Assembly: GCA_035651055.1 (NCBI GenBank)
Contig: DASRGK010000068.1
Span: 1-58,730, forward strand
DNA: 58,730 nt
Direction of reading: 5' to 3'
Origin: JAFKKF01 sp035651055
GTDB taxonomy: Bacteria > Pseudomonadota > Alphaproteobacteria > Rhizobiales > Kaistiaceae
Both the position numbers and the translations under genes were made by a program. The notes beneath the pieces are model-generated. The model was not told the DNA's origin. It made no database searches and saw nothing but the letters and a program-made list of their open reading frames with translations. Every line of letters begins with the position of its first letter. Position 1 is the stretch's first letter. Shown piece by piece: positions 24,991 to 36,418 of the stretch.

Positions 24991-27123
24991 TCAGTGCGCG
25001 AGAACCGCCAGAAGCAGCAGCGCGACGATATTGGTGATCTTGATCGCCGGGTTGACCGCGGGACCGGCAGTATCCTTGTAGGGGTCGCCGACCGTGTCGC
25101 CGGTCACCGAGGCCTTGTGCGCCTCCGAGCCCTTCATGTGCTTGACGCCGTCCTTGTCGACGAAGCCATCCTCGAACGACTTCTTGGCATTGTCCCAAGC
25201 GCCGCCGCCCGAAGTCATCGAGACGGCGACGAAGAGGCCGTTGACGATGACGCCCAGCAGCGAGGCGCCGAGCGCCGCGAAGGCCGAAGCCTTCGAGCCG
25301 GAGATCAGGAGGACGCCGAAATAGGCGACGATCGGCGCTAGGACAGGGAGCAGCGACGGCACGATCATCTCGCGGATCGCGGCCTTGGTGAGGAGGTCGA
25401 CCGCGCGGCCGTAATCCGGCTTCTCGGTACCCTGCATGATGCCGGGATGCTCGCGGAACTGCCGGCGGACTTCCTGTACGATCGAGCCTGCCGCGCGGCC
25501 GACCGCGGTCATCGCAATGCCGCCGAAGAGGTACGGGATGAGGCCGCCGAAGATGAGGCCGGCGACGACATAGGGATTGGACAGGTTGAAGTCGACCGTT
25601 CCGATGTCGCGGAAATAGGCGAACATATCTGGGTGCGCCGCGAAATAGGCGAGGTCGTTCGAGTACGCCGCAAAGAGCACCAGCGCGCCGAGACCGGCGG
25701 AGCCGATGGCGTAGCCCTTGGTGACCGCCTTGGTCGTGTTGCCGACCGCGTCGAGCGCGTCGGTGGTGTGGCGGACTTCCTTCGGCAGGCCCGACATTTC
25801 GGCAATGCCGCCGGCATTGTCGGTGACCGGGCCGAAGGCGTCGAGCGCGACGATCATGCCGGCCAGGCCGAGCATGGTGGTGACCGCGATCGCCGTGCCG
25901 AAAAGGCCGGCGAGCTGGTAGGTCACGATGATCCCGGCGACGATGACGATCGCGGGCAGCGCGGTCGATTCGAGCGACACCGCGAGGCCCTGGATGACGT
26001 TCGTGCCGTGCCCGGTCACCGAGGCCTGGGCGATCGAGACGACCGGGCGCTTGCCGGTGCCGGTATAGTACTCGGTAATCCAGACGATGAGGCCGGTGAC
26101 GATAAGACCGATGATGCCGCAGATGAAGAGGCTGGTTCCGTTGACGAGGATGCCGTTTGGCGTGCCGAGGTCTCCCCAGCCGACGGTAAGCCATGTCGCC
26201 AGCGCAAGGCCGACGACGGAGAGCAGGCCGGTGACGATGAGGCCCTTGTAGAGGGCGCCCATGATCGAGTTGCTCGGGCCGAGGCGCACGAAGAACGTGC
26301 CGGCGATCGAGGTGATGATGCAGACGCCGCAGATCGCGAGCGGGTAGATCATGACGCTGTCGAGGATCGGCGCGCCGGCAAAGAAGATCGCCGCCAGAAC
26401 CATCGTCGCCACGGTGGTGACGGCGTAGGTCTCGAACAGGTCCGCGGCCATGCCGGCGCAATCGCCGACATTGTCGCCGACATTGTCGGCGATCGTCGCC
26501 GGATTGCGCGGATCGTCCTCGGGGATGCCCGCCTCGACCTTGCCGACGAGGTCGGCGCCGACGTCGGCGCCCTTGGTGAAGATACCGCCGCCGAGACGGG
26601 CGAAGATCGAGATGAGGGAAGCGCCGAAGCCGAGGGCGACCAGCGCGTCGACGACAGTGCGGTCGTTGCCGGCATAGCCGACGACGGTTGTCAGGATCCA
26701 GTAATAGACCGCAACGCCCAGGAGCGCGAGGCCAGCGACCAGGAGGCCGGTGATCGCGCCCGAGCGAAAGGCGATCGACAAGCCGGCCGCGAGGCTCTTC
26801 ATTGCCGCGGCAGCAGTGCGGACGTTCGCCCGGACGGACACGTTCATGCCGATGATGCCGGCGGTGCCGGAGAGCACCGCGCCGATCAGGAACCCGATCG
26901 CGGCCGTGAAGGAAAGGAGAAGCGCGACGAGAATGAAAATGACGACGCCGACGGCGGCGATCGTCATGTACTGGCGGCGGAGATAGGCCGTGGCGCCCTC
27001 GCGAATGGCAGCCGCGATCTCCTGCATGCGCGCATTGCCGGCGTCGGAGGCAAGCACCTCGCGCGTCGACCACACGCCATAGGCGACTGAGAGCAGCCCG
27101 CAGACAATCACCACGTAAATCAA
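24991..27123 (-). CDS. hppA: K+-independent H+-translocating membrane pyrophosphatase
   Basis: A 710-residue, roughly 16-helix membrane pump that couples PPi hydrolysis to proton export and so saves the energy of PPi from biosynthesis. Metal-PPi motifs are visible: GADVGADLVGKVE and DDPRNPATIADNVGDNVGD near 190-230, and a matching C-terminal GGAWDNAKKS. In GNTTKAVTKGYAIGSA the lysine and threonine stand where K+-independent H+-PPases have them (Ala/Gly in K+-dependent ones). It uses a TTG start at 27123 with GGAG 8 nt upstream. It has its own promoter. Confidence 0.97.
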   Translation of the reverse strand: MIYVVIVCGLLSVAYGVWSTREVLASDAGNARMQEIAAAIREGATAYLRRQYMTIAAVGVVIFILVALLLSFTAAIGFLIGAVLSGTAGIIGMNVSVRANVRTAAAAMKSLAAGLSIAFRSGAITGLLVAGLALLGVAVYYWILTTVVGYAGNDRTVVDALVALGFGASLISIFARLGGGIFTKGADVGADLVGKVEAGIPEDDPRNPATIADNVGDNVGDCAGMAADLFETYAVTTVATMVLAAIFFAGAPILDSVMIYPLAICGVCIITSIAGTFFVRLGPSNSIMGALYKGLIVTGLLSVVGLALATWLTVGWGDLGTPNGILVNGTSLFICGIIGLIVTGLIVWITEYYTGTGKRPVVSIAQASVTGHGTNVIQGLAVSLESTALPAIVIVAGIIVTYQLAGLFGTAIAVTTMLGLAGMIVALDAFGPVTDNAGGIAEMSGLPKEVRHTTDALDAVGNTTKAVTKGYAIGSAGLGALVLFAAYSNDLAYFAAHPDMFAYFRDIGTVDFNLSNPYVVAGLIFGGLIPYLFGGIAMTAVGRAAGSIVQEVRRQFREHPGIMQGTEKPDYGRAVDLLTKAAIREMIVPSLLPVLAPIVAYFGVLLISGSKASAFAALGASLLGVIVNGLFVAVSMTSGGGAWDNAKKSFEDGFVDKDGVKHMKGSEAHKASVTGDTVGDPYKDTAGPAVNPAIKITNIVALLLLAVLAH

Positions 27124-27228
27124 GTTCTCTTCTCCGTTCGCCGTTCAGGCCGATACCGGGACGCGTTCACCAGCCCGAGTTTGCTTGGAAAACAGCCGGG
27201 AGACCCCTCCGGCCGCTGAATGGGCGCC

Positions 27229-27257
27229 GGTATGTACCGTCACCGGCGGAACGTCAA
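27229..27257 (-). promoter_or_regulatory. hppA promoter
   Basis: On the minus strand TTGACG (27257-27252), a 17-nt spacer and CATACC (27234-27229) lie about 105 nt before the hppA start. The -35 box is excellent and the -10 box moderate. TetR-gene read-through is limited by a small AAGCC/GGCTT hairpin at its stop codon (27271-27284). Confidence 0.45.
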
Positions 27258-27283
27258 GGTTTTCGCGGCAAAGCCCGGAGGCT

Positions 27284-27988
27284 TCACGATCGGAATTTTC
27301 GCCGCCCGGAACCACGCTTTCGCGGCGCCGGTCCGGTCAGCCGCGCCGCCCCGTCCAGCATGAAGTCCAGGCCGAGGAGGAAGGTCTTTTCGTGCTGGTC
27401 CTTCTGGAAAAACGGGTTCACGGCAGCGACCGCGGGGAAATCCCGGGCGACGACGTCATCCGGAACCGGCTCGGCGGCCGACTGCCCGCGGGCATAGCCC
27501 GAAGTCTCGTCGAGAGCGGCGCCGGTGATGTAGTAGCCGAAGGCCCGGAACAGGCGCGCCGTCACTTCCGTGCCGCCGCCGAGCCGCGCCACGACGGCCA
27601 GGACCCCGGCGATCCAGCGGATGCCGCCAGGGGTATTCAAGCGGTGGAAGGCAAAATGGCGCTGGAACTCGGGGTAGCGGAGCGCCATTCGCCGGTAGCT
27701 GATCGCGAGCTCCCGTATCTGTTCGAGCGGAGTGAGCTCGTCCGTAGGGATGGCGACCTCGGCCAGCATCCGGTCGACCAGCGCATCCATGATGTGCTGC
27801 CTGCTCGGGAAGTAGTGGTAGATGCTCATCGCCTCGCAGCGAAGCTCGGCGGCGAGCTTGCGGATCGAGAAGTTCTCGTACGATTCGCGCTCGATGAGCC
27901 CGATCGCGGCGGCTTCGATGCGCTCGCGCGACAGCGGCGCCCGCGGCGCGCCTTTTCGCGAACGCGGATGAAATCCTGCTCTCGGCAA
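27284..27988 (-). CDS. TetR-family transcriptional repressor
   Basis: A TetR regulator of about 234 residues. The helix-turn-helix reads IEAAAIGLIERESYENFSIR then AMSIYHYFPSR (about residues 25-70), and a TetR_C ligand-binding domain follows. Possible starts are GTG 28033, ATG 28027 and TTG 27988. I prefer the TTG because GGGAG lies about 10 nt upstream and because one of three operator-like repeats (28009-28024) would otherwise lie inside the coding region. It is divergent from the AhpD-like gene, the usual arrangement for a repressor and its target. Confidence 0.75.
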   Translation of the reverse strand: MPRAGFHPRSRKGAPRAPLSRERIEAAAIGLIERESYENFSIRKLAAELRCEAMSIYHYFPSRQHIMDALVDRMLAEVAIPTDELTPLEQIRELAISYRRMALRYPEFQRHFAFHRLNTPGGIRWIAGVLAVVARLGGGTEVTARLFRAFGYYITGAALDETSGYARGQSAAEPVPDDVVARDFPAVAAVNPFFQKDQHEKTFLLGLDFMLDGAARLTGPAPRKRGSGRRKFRS

Positions 27989-28008
27989 AGTGACGGCACT
28001 CCCGTTTG

Positions 28009-28080
28009 GCTTACGCCGTAAGGCCATTGACACCTTACGCCGTATGGCTAAGCTTCATAGCACGCCTTACGTTGTAAGGC
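28009..28080. promoter_or_regulatory. Three tandem operator-like inverted repeats
   Basis: Three copies of TTAC-N3-GTAA-type dyads occur at 28009-28024 (GCTTACGCCGTAAGGC), 28033-28047 (CCTTACGCCGTATGG) and 28064-28080 (GCCTTACGTTGTAAGGC, perfect 7-bp arms). Centres are about 24 and 32 bp apart, in the gap between the TetR and AhpD-like genes. The 7-3-7 geometry fits TetR-family operators. Autorepression and control of the divergent gene are inferred. Confidence 0.7.
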
Positions 28081-28104
28081 ATTACCAATCAGGAGGACCT
28101 TTCC

Positions 28105-28593
28105 ATGATCGCAGCCGCTACCAAGCCGACGGGGAAACGGGTGCTCGGCCTCGCCGCAGCAGCCGTTCTCTTCGCCGGCGTCACCGTGTCGTCGTCGCCT
28201 GCCGTCAGGGCCGCCGCCACCCTGGCGCCGGCCATGTCCGCCGAGGACGTCTACAAGGACATCGAGAAGACCTGGGGGTCGGTGCCGGCTTTCATCAAGC
28301 AACTCCCCAAGGCCATGCTCGCCGGCGCCTGGCAGGAGGAAAAGGACCTCGAACTCAGCGACAAGACGGCGCTCTCGCCGAAAGTAAAGGCGCTCATCTC
28401 GCTGGCGGTCGCCGCCCAGATCCCCTGCTCCTATTGCATCTGGGCCGACACCAATACCGCCAAGCAGATGGGGGCCACGGACGAGGAAATCGGCGAAGCG
28501 GTGGCGATGGCGGCGCTCACCCGCCACTGGAGCACGTTGTTCAACGGCCTGCAGGTCGATTTCGCGCAGTTCAAGAAGGATTTCGGCGGGTAG
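28105..28593 (+). CDS. Exported AhpD-like carboxymuconolactone decarboxylase family protein
   Basis: A 162-residue protein with an N-terminal signal peptide (basic start TKPTGKR, hydrophobic core to about residue 25, Ala-rich cleavage region near AVRAAA at 36) followed by a CMD/AhpD-like helical domain. The redox motif is CSYC (C108, C111) in QIPCSYCIWADT with a downstream acidic helix (DEEIGEAVAMAAL). Cytoplasmic AhpD proteins reduce peroxiredoxin; export to the periplasm is unusual. AGGAGG lies about 8 nt upstream. Repression by the divergent TetR protein is likely. Confidence 0.85.
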   Translation: MIAAATKPTGKRVLGLAAAAVLFAGVTVSSSPAVRAAATLAPAMSAEDVYKDIEKTWGSVPAFIKQLPKAMLAGAWQEEKDLELSDKTALSPKVKALISLAVAAQIPCSYCIWADTNTAKQMGATDEEIGEAVAMAALTRHWSTLFNGLQVDFAQFKKDFGG

Positions 28594-28751
28594 CCGAGCC
28601 GTTCTTCCGTCCCCGCCGCCGTCCCGCCACAGATCCCCGCTTCCGGCCGCCACGCGCGCTTTTCAGCCCGGCGGCCGGATGCTATAGCGCGCCTTCCTCC
28701 CTTTTGCGCCGCAGACCCTCCCCCGCCGGCGCTGCCGCTCGAAGGTCCGCC

Positions 28752-29963
28752 ATGCAGAAAATCAAGGTCGCCAATCCGGTCGTCGAGATCGACGGCGACG
28801 AGATGACCCGCATCATCTGGCATCTCATCCGCGACAAGCTGATCCGACCCTACCTCGACATCGACCTGCTTTATTTCGATCTCGCGGTCGAGAATCGCGA
28901 CCGGACCGCGGACCAGGTCACCATCGAGGCGGCCGAGGCGATCAGGCGCGTCGGCGTCGGCGTGAAATGCGCCACGATCACCCCCGACGAGGCGCGCGTC
29001 GAAGAGTTCAAGCTGAAGAAGATGTGGCGGTCGCCGAACGGGACCATCCGCAACATCCTCGGCGGCGTCATCTTCCGCGAGCCGATCATCTGCCGGAACG
29101 TGCCGCGGCTGGTGCCGGGCTGGACGCAGCCGATCGTGGTCGGCCGCCATGCCTATGGCGACCAGTACCGGGCCACCGATTTCAGGTTTCCGGGCAAGGG
29201 CAAGCTGTCGATCAAGTTCGTCGGCGCCGACGGCAAGGTCATCGAGCACGACGTCTTCGACGCGCCCGGCTCGGGGGTGGCGCTGGCGATGTACAACCTC
29301 GACGATTCGATCCGCGACTTTGCCCGCGCCTCCTTCAACTACGGCCTGGCGCGGAAATACCCGGTCTACCTCTCGACCAAGAACACGATCCTCAAGGTCT
29401 ATGACGGCCGCTTCAAGGACCTCTTCCAGGAAGTGTTCGACAAGGAATTCGCAGCCGATTTCAAGAAGTTCGGGCTGACCTACGAGCACCGCCTCATCGA
29501 CGACATGGTGGCGTCATCGCTTAAATGGTCGGGCGGTTACGTCTGGGCCTGCAAGAACTACGACGGCGACGTGCAGTCCGACACCGTCGCCCAAGGCTTC
29601 GGCTCGCTCGGCCTGATGACCTCGGTGCTGCTGACGCCGGACGGCAAGACGGTCGAGGCGGAAGCGGCACACGGCACCGTGACGCGGCACTACCGCGAAC
29701 ACCAGAAGGGCAAGGACACTTCGACCAACTCGATCGCCTCGATCTTCGCGTGGACTCGCGGTCTGGCGCACCGCGCCAAGCTCGACGGCAACGCCCAACT
29801 CGCCAGGTTCGCGGAAACGCTGGAACGGGTCTGCGTCGAGACGGTCGAGGCCGGCTTCATGACCAAGGATCTGGCGCTTCTGGTCGGCCCCGACCAGAAG
29901 TGGCTGTCGACTACCGGCTTCCTCGACAAGATCGACGAGAACCTGAAGCGGGCGATGGCATAG
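28752..29963 (+). CDS. icd: NADP-dependent isocitrate dehydrogenase
   Basis: A 403-residue homodimeric isocitrate dehydrogenase of the eukaryote-like subfamily, the type usual in Hyphomicrobiales. It makes 2-oxoglutarate and NADPH in the TCA cycle. The substrate segment SPNGTIRNILGG lies at about residue 94, and the metal aspartates are in HRLIDDMVA (about 250) and YDGDVQSDTVAQGFGSLG. The start MQKIKVANPVVEIDGDEMTR is typical. The 158-bp gap upstream holds no obvious feature besides the promoter. Confidence 0.97.
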   Translation: MQKIKVANPVVEIDGDEMTRIIWHLIRDKLIRPYLDIDLLYFDLAVENRDRTADQVTIEAAEAIRRVGVGVKCATITPDEARVEEFKLKKMWRSPNGTIRNILGGVIFREPIICRNVPRLVPGWTQPIVVGRHAYGDQYRATDFRFPGKGKLSIKFVGADGKVIEHDVFDAPGSGVALAMYNLDDSIRDFARASFNYGLARKYPVYLSTKNTILKVYDGRFKDLFQEVFDKEFAADFKKFGLTYEHRLIDDMVASSLKWSGGYVWACKNYDGDVQSDTVAQGFGSLGLMTSVLLTPDGKTVEAEAAHGTVTRHYREHQKGKDTSTNSIASIFAWTRGLAHRAKLDGNAQLARFAETLERVCVETVEAGFMTKDLALLVGPDQKWLSTTGFLDKIDENLKRAMA

Positions 29964-29984
29964 ACCAACCGTGCCCGCGCCGCC

Positions 29985-31139
29985 TCAGGCAATCACCCGC
30001 GCTCGCAGCTTCGGCACCAGCCGCTCGCCGATGCCCGGATGCCGCTCGACCAGGCGGACGAAATCGATGCTTTCGAGGACGAGCAGGCGCACCGTTGTCA
30101 GCGCGTAAGTCGGATGGCCGGGCTCCGTCAGGTTGAGGCTCGGCAGCCCACCGAAAGCATCGCCGCTGCCCAGTTCGCGCGCACCGTCCGGACGCGATAG
30201 CTCGACACGGCCGTCGACCACGACATAGAGGGCATGATGGTCGGTCCACTCCCCGGTGATCGTCGCGCCCGGGCCGACGGTCACGGCGCGGAAGAGCGGG
30301 AGGAGTGACTCTATGTCCTCGCGTTCGAGCACCGAAAAAAGGGCGACCCGCTCGATCATCGCGGAGGTGATGACGAAGCCTTTCTGGCGCACCACCTCGG
30401 CAAACGAACTCGAAATGATGGCGACCGGCAGCGCGATCATCGCGATGCCCGACATCATGGTGAGACCGGCGATCACGCGGCCGAGCGTGGTGATCGGAAC
30501 CACGTCGCCGTAGCCGACCGTGGTCACGGTCGCGATCGCCCACCACATCGCCGCGGGGATCGAGGCAAACACCTGCGGCTGATAACTGTGCTCGGTCGTG
30601 TACATCAGCGCGGCAAAGACCAGAACGACCGAGATGAGGATCAGGACGCAGGCAAACAGCGCGTGCCGCTCGCGCCGCACGGCCTCGAACAGCGACTGGA
30701 ATCCGGTCGAATAGCGCGCCAGCTTGAACAGGCGAAGCAGCCGAAGCAGCAGGATGACTTCGAGGTCGAGGCCGAACAGGAGCGAGGCCACGAAAGGCGC
30801 CAGAGCCAGAAGGTCGATGATCGCGCTCGGTGTCACCAGGTATTCGAGGCGGGCGATCCACGGGTTGAGGCGGCGGGCGCGCGGATGCTCGACCGATGCC
30901 CATGCACGAACGACGTACTCAACCGCGAAGACGACGAGCGATATCGTTTCGATGACGCGGAACGCGGCGCGTTCGCCAGGGCCCATGTCGGGCATCGAGT
31001 CGAAGACCGCGCCGGCGACATTGATGACGATCAGCAGGACGAGGCTGGTCGCGAAAAGCCGGGAGAGACCGCTCTTCTCATCGACACGCTCGACGATTTC
31101 GTAGACGCGGCGCCGGAGGGAGATGGGGCGCGCGCTCAT
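29985..31139 (-). CDS. Six-helix K+ channel with degenerate cyclic-nucleotide-binding domain
   Basis: A 384-residue voltage-gated-like potassium channel resembling the rhizobial MlotiK1 group. Six helices span about 25-240. S4 (LLRLLRLFK, 132-140) carries few charges, and the selectivity filter TVGYGD is at 207-212. The C-terminal domain (about 265-380) has the cNMP-binding fold, but the phosphate-binding cassette reads FGGLPSLN followed by GHPTYALTT. It lacks the arginine that contacts the cAMP phosphate in PBC motifs, so cAMP gating is doubtful. It lies 8 nt downstream of alaS and is probably co-transcribed. Confidence 0.88.
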   Translation of the reverse strand: MSARPISLRRRVYEIVERVDEKSGLSRLFATSLVLLIVINVAGAVFDSMPDMGPGERAAFRVIETISLVVFAVEYVVRAWASVEHPRARRLNPWIARLEYLVTPSAIIDLLALAPFVASLLFGLDLEVILLLRLLRLFKLARYSTGFQSLFEAVRRERHALFACVLILISVVLVFAALMYTTEHSYQPQVFASIPAAMWWAIATVTTVGYGDVVPITTLGRVIAGLTMMSGIAMIALPVAIISSSFAEVVRQKGFVITSAMIERVALFSVLEREDIESLLPLFRAVTVGPGATITGEWTDHHALYVVVDGRVELSRPDGARELGSGDAFGGLPSLNLTEPGHPTYALTTVRLLVLESIDFVRLVERHPGIGERLVPKLRARVIA

Positions 31140-31147
31140 CGCCTTCG

Positions 31148-33820
<2,673 letters not shown>

Positions 33821-33929
33821 GAATCCCTGCGGGGCCCGAAGAAGCTGACGCGGCGACTGCGCGTCGGGGTTTTAGCGCCCGCCGACGCCGAAAGTCCAGA
33901 AATGCCGGGGAGTTGCCGGGGACGGCCGC

Positions 33930-34718
33930 TCACGCGGCCGGTGCATCCTGGTTGGCGACCGCCTCGAAGCGCTTCTCCCAGCGCCGGTAGCTGCCGGCGG
34001 CACCGAGGACGAAGGGCGAGAGCGCGATCATCCAGGTGAGGATGGCGTTGTAGAGGTTCGCGGGGAAGCGCATCGGGCGCACGATATCGACGAAGAGGAC
34101 GACCCGGTGCTTGTCGGTGTCGTTCCAGGCCTCGTGCTCGAAGCAGTCGTCGAAGATCATGATCTTCCCCTCCTGCCAGTGCCGGATCTCGCGGCCGACG
34201 CGAATGCCGCACTTGTCGGCGGGTTCGGGGATGAGCAGCCCAAGATGGAGACGGAGCACGCCCTTGTACGGACCGCGATGCGGCGGGAGATGCTTGCCCG
34301 GGGCAAGAATCGAGAACATCGCGGTCTTCATGCCGGGCATGCGCTTGAGGAGTTTCGCGGTTTCCGGGCAGCGCCGGCAATTGCCCTTCATGCGGAAGCC
34401 GAAAGCGAAGAAGAAATACGATTTCCAGCCGTCGTCGCGGGTGAGGTGGAGATGGTCCTTGGAAATGTCCTGGATGTTGGGAAGGTCGCTGGCGCGCTTC
34501 ATCACCTGGTCGAGTTCGGCGCGGACCTTGCCCCAGTCCGCCTCGATCGAGGGAACCCAGGGGAACTCCGCAACGTCAAAGAATTCGTGATCGCCGACCT
34601 TCGACTTGCGGCCGAAATAGCTGTCGAGGCTCCAGATGAAACGGCGGCCGAGCTTATAGAACCTGTCGCTCAGCCAGCTGCGCTCGGCCATGCTCATGCG
34701 GTGTGCGGTCTCCCCCAT
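33930..34718 (-). CDS. Aspartyl/asparaginyl beta-hydroxylase-family dioxygenase
   Basis: A 262-residue Fe(II)/2-oxoglutarate-dependent enzyme. The cupin core has the iron ligands in LPPHRGPYKG (about 168-177) and CFEHEAWN (about 212-219), followed by the conserved arginine in KHRVVLFVDI that binds 2-oxoglutarate. A hydrophobic C-terminal segment (about 228-246) may anchor it to the membrane. The family includes LpxO, the lipid A acyl-chain 2-hydroxylase, and peptide hydroxylases. A lipid A role is possible but not shown by context. Confidence 0.8.
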   Translation of the reverse strand: MGETAHRMSMAERSWLSDRFYKLGRRFIWSLDSYFGRKSKVGDHEFFDVAEFPWVPSIEADWGKVRAELDQVMKRASDLPNIQDISKDHLHLTRDDGWKSYFFFAFGFRMKGNCRRCPETAKLLKRMPGMKTAMFSILAPGKHLPPHRGPYKGVLRLHLGLLIPEPADKCGIRVGREIRHWQEGKIMIFDDCFEHEAWNDTDKHRVVLFVDIVRPMRFPANLYNAILTWMIALSPFVLGAAGSYRRWEKRFEAVANQDAPAA

Positions 34719-34771
34719 GGAAGTCGCGCCACTCTGTCGGCTCGGCTACCACAAGGCAAGACCGGCGGCGC

Positions 34772-35191
34772 TCAGGTCAGGCTCACTCTGCCCTCGCCAT
34801 CGAGCCGCCAGAACGGATTCCAGGCGACCTCCCAGATATGGCCGTCAGGGTCGGCGAAATAGCCCGAGTAGCCTCCCCAGAACACGTCGCGTGCTTCCTT
34901 CAGGATGCGCGCCCCTGCCCGCAGAGCTTCGGCAAGAACCGCGTCGACCTCGGTCTTCGAGCGGACGTTCTGGGCGAGTGCGATCCCGGAGAAACCCGGC
35001 GCAGTGTCGGCCACACCCGCGTCCTCGGCCAGCGCGTCACGCCGCCAGAGGGCGAGGATCGATCCGCCGGTCTGGAAGAAGACCACATCCGGATTGTCAT
35101 TGCCGCGCCGCCAGCCCAGCGCCTCATAGAAGCGCCGGGACCGGTCGAGATCGGTCACGCCGAGCGTGACCAGACTGACACGCTGTTCCAT
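34772..35191 (-). CDS. VOC-superfamily (glyoxalase-like) protein
   Basis: A 139-residue vicinal-oxygen-chelate protein with two beta-alpha-beta-beta-beta modules. It starts with VSLVTLGVTDLDRSRRFYEA and ends with YSGYFADPDGHIWEVAWNP. The glutamate in HIWEVAW and the residues near the module starts are potential metal ligands. Family members include glyoxalases, dioxygenases and resistance proteins; the substrate cannot be assigned. It lies 21 nt after recA in the same direction. Confidence 0.82.
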   Translation of the reverse strand: MEQRVSLVTLGVTDLDRSRRFYEALGWRRGNDNPDVVFFQTGGSILALWRRDALAEDAGVADTAPGFSGIALAQNVRSKTEVDAVLAEALRAGARILKEARDVFWGGYSGYFADPDGHIWEVAWNPFWRLDGEGRVSLT

Positions 35192-35212
35192 CAGGCGGTT
35201 CCCGCCCGCCCC

Positions 35213-36304
35213 TTAAGCGTCGCCGTCGCCGGCGTCGCTGTCGTCGTCCGGCCCGCCCTTCTCGAGGAATTTCTCGGCGATCATGCCGGCGTTCTCGCGG
35301 ATCGCCTTCTCGACCGCATTGGCTATGGCCGGATTGTCACGCAGGAAGAGTTTGGCGTTCTCCCGGCCCTGACCGAGCCGCTGGCTGTCGAAGGAGAACC
35401 AGGCGCCCGATTTCTCGACGATGCCGGCCTTGACGCCGAGGTCGACGAGTTCGCCGGTCTTGGAGATGCCCTCGCCGTACATGATGTCGAATTCGACGGT
35501 CTTGAACGGGGGGGCCAGCTTGTTCTTGACCACCTTGACGCGGGTCTGGTTGCCGACGACCTCCTCGCGCTCCTTGATCGCGCCGATGCGTCGGATATCG
35601 AGGCGAACCGAGGCGTAGAACTTCAAGGCATTGCCGCCGGTGGTCGTCTCCGGGCTGCCGAACATCACGCCGATCTTCATCCGGATCTGGTTGATGAAGA
35701 TGACCATGGTGTTCGACTTGGAGATCGACGCGGTGAGCTTGCGGAGCGCCTGGCTCATCAGGCGGGCCTGAAGACCGGGCAGCTGGTCGCCCATCTCGCC
35801 TTCGATTTCCGCGCGCGGCGTGAGCGCGGCGACCGAGTCGATGACAAGCACGTCGATGGCGCCCGAGCGGACCAGCGTGTCGGCGATTTCCAGCGCCTGC
35901 TCGCCGGTGTCGGGCTGGGAGATGAGCAGGTCGTCGAGCTTCACGCCGAGCTTGCGGGCATAGCCGGCGTCGAGCGCATGCTCGGCGTCGATGAAGCCGC
36001 AGATGCCGCCGGAACGCTGCGATTCGGCGATGGCGTGCAGGGCGAGCGTGGTCTTGCCCGACGATTCCGGGCCGTAAATCTCGATGATGCGGCCGCGCGG
36101 CAGGCCGCCGATGCCGAGCGCGATGTCAAGACCGAGGGAGCCGGTCGGGACCACCGAGACCTCGGCGACGCGCTCGTTGACGCCGAGGCGCATGACCGTG
36201 CCCTTGCCGAAGGCGCGCTCGATCTGACTGAGCGCCGCATCGAGCGCCTTCGACTTGTCCACTGAATGCCCCTCGATGACCCTGAGATTGGCTACGGCCG
36301 ACAT
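35213..36304 (-). CDS. recA: Recombinase RecA
   Basis: A 363-residue DNA strand-exchange ATPase, also the co-protease that triggers LexA self-cleavage. The P-loop GPESSGKT is at about 77-84. The L1/L2 region includes NQIRMKIGVMFGSPETTTGG, and the C-terminus is very acidic (DDDSDAGDGDA). Length and sequence are typical. An SOS-box-like sequence overlaps the promoter upstream. Confidence 0.99.
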   Translation of the reverse strand: MSAVANLRVIEGHSVDKSKALDAALSQIERAFGKGTVMRLGVNERVAEVSVVPTGSLGLDIALGIGGLPRGRIIEIYGPESSGKTTLALHAIAESQRSGGICGFIDAEHALDAGYARKLGVKLDDLLISQPDTGEQALEIADTLVRSGAIDVLVIDSVAALTPRAEIEGEMGDQLPGLQARLMSQALRKLTASISKSNTMVIFINQIRMKIGVMFGSPETTTGGNALKFYASVRLDIRRIGAIKEREEVVGNQTRVKVVKNKLAPPFKTVEFDIMYGEGISKTGELVDLGVKAGIVEKSGAWFSFDSQRLGQGRENAKLFLRDNPAIANAVEKAIRENAGMIAEKFLEKGGPDDDSDAGDGDA

Positions 36305-36364
36305 GATTCCGCGCTCCTTATTTCATAGGCGATGGTGAGGCACAAACCGCCCCGTCTGGAAGAT

Positions 36365-36393
36365 AGCGTACTCGTTTTGTTCTCATGGTTCAA
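36365..36393 (-). promoter_or_regulatory. recA promoter with SOS box
   Basis: On the minus strand -35 TTGAAC (36393-36388), a 17-nt spacer and -10 TACGCT (36370-36365) lie about 60 nt before recA. Within the spacer, GAAC-N7-GTAC (36382-36368) matches the alphaproteobacterial LexA box GAAC-N7-GAAC with one mismatch. LexA binding there would block RNA polymerase. Confidence 0.65.
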
Positions 36394-36418
36394 GCGGAGA
36401 TATTCCCGGCGGTCCGGC

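Noticed and set aside
25447..27090. Long open frame opposite to hppA (and similar frames opposite other genes, such as metY, iolG and plsX)
   Set aside because: They mirror the codon pattern of clear genes, are rich in Arg, Asp and Gly, and lack known domains. They are shadows.
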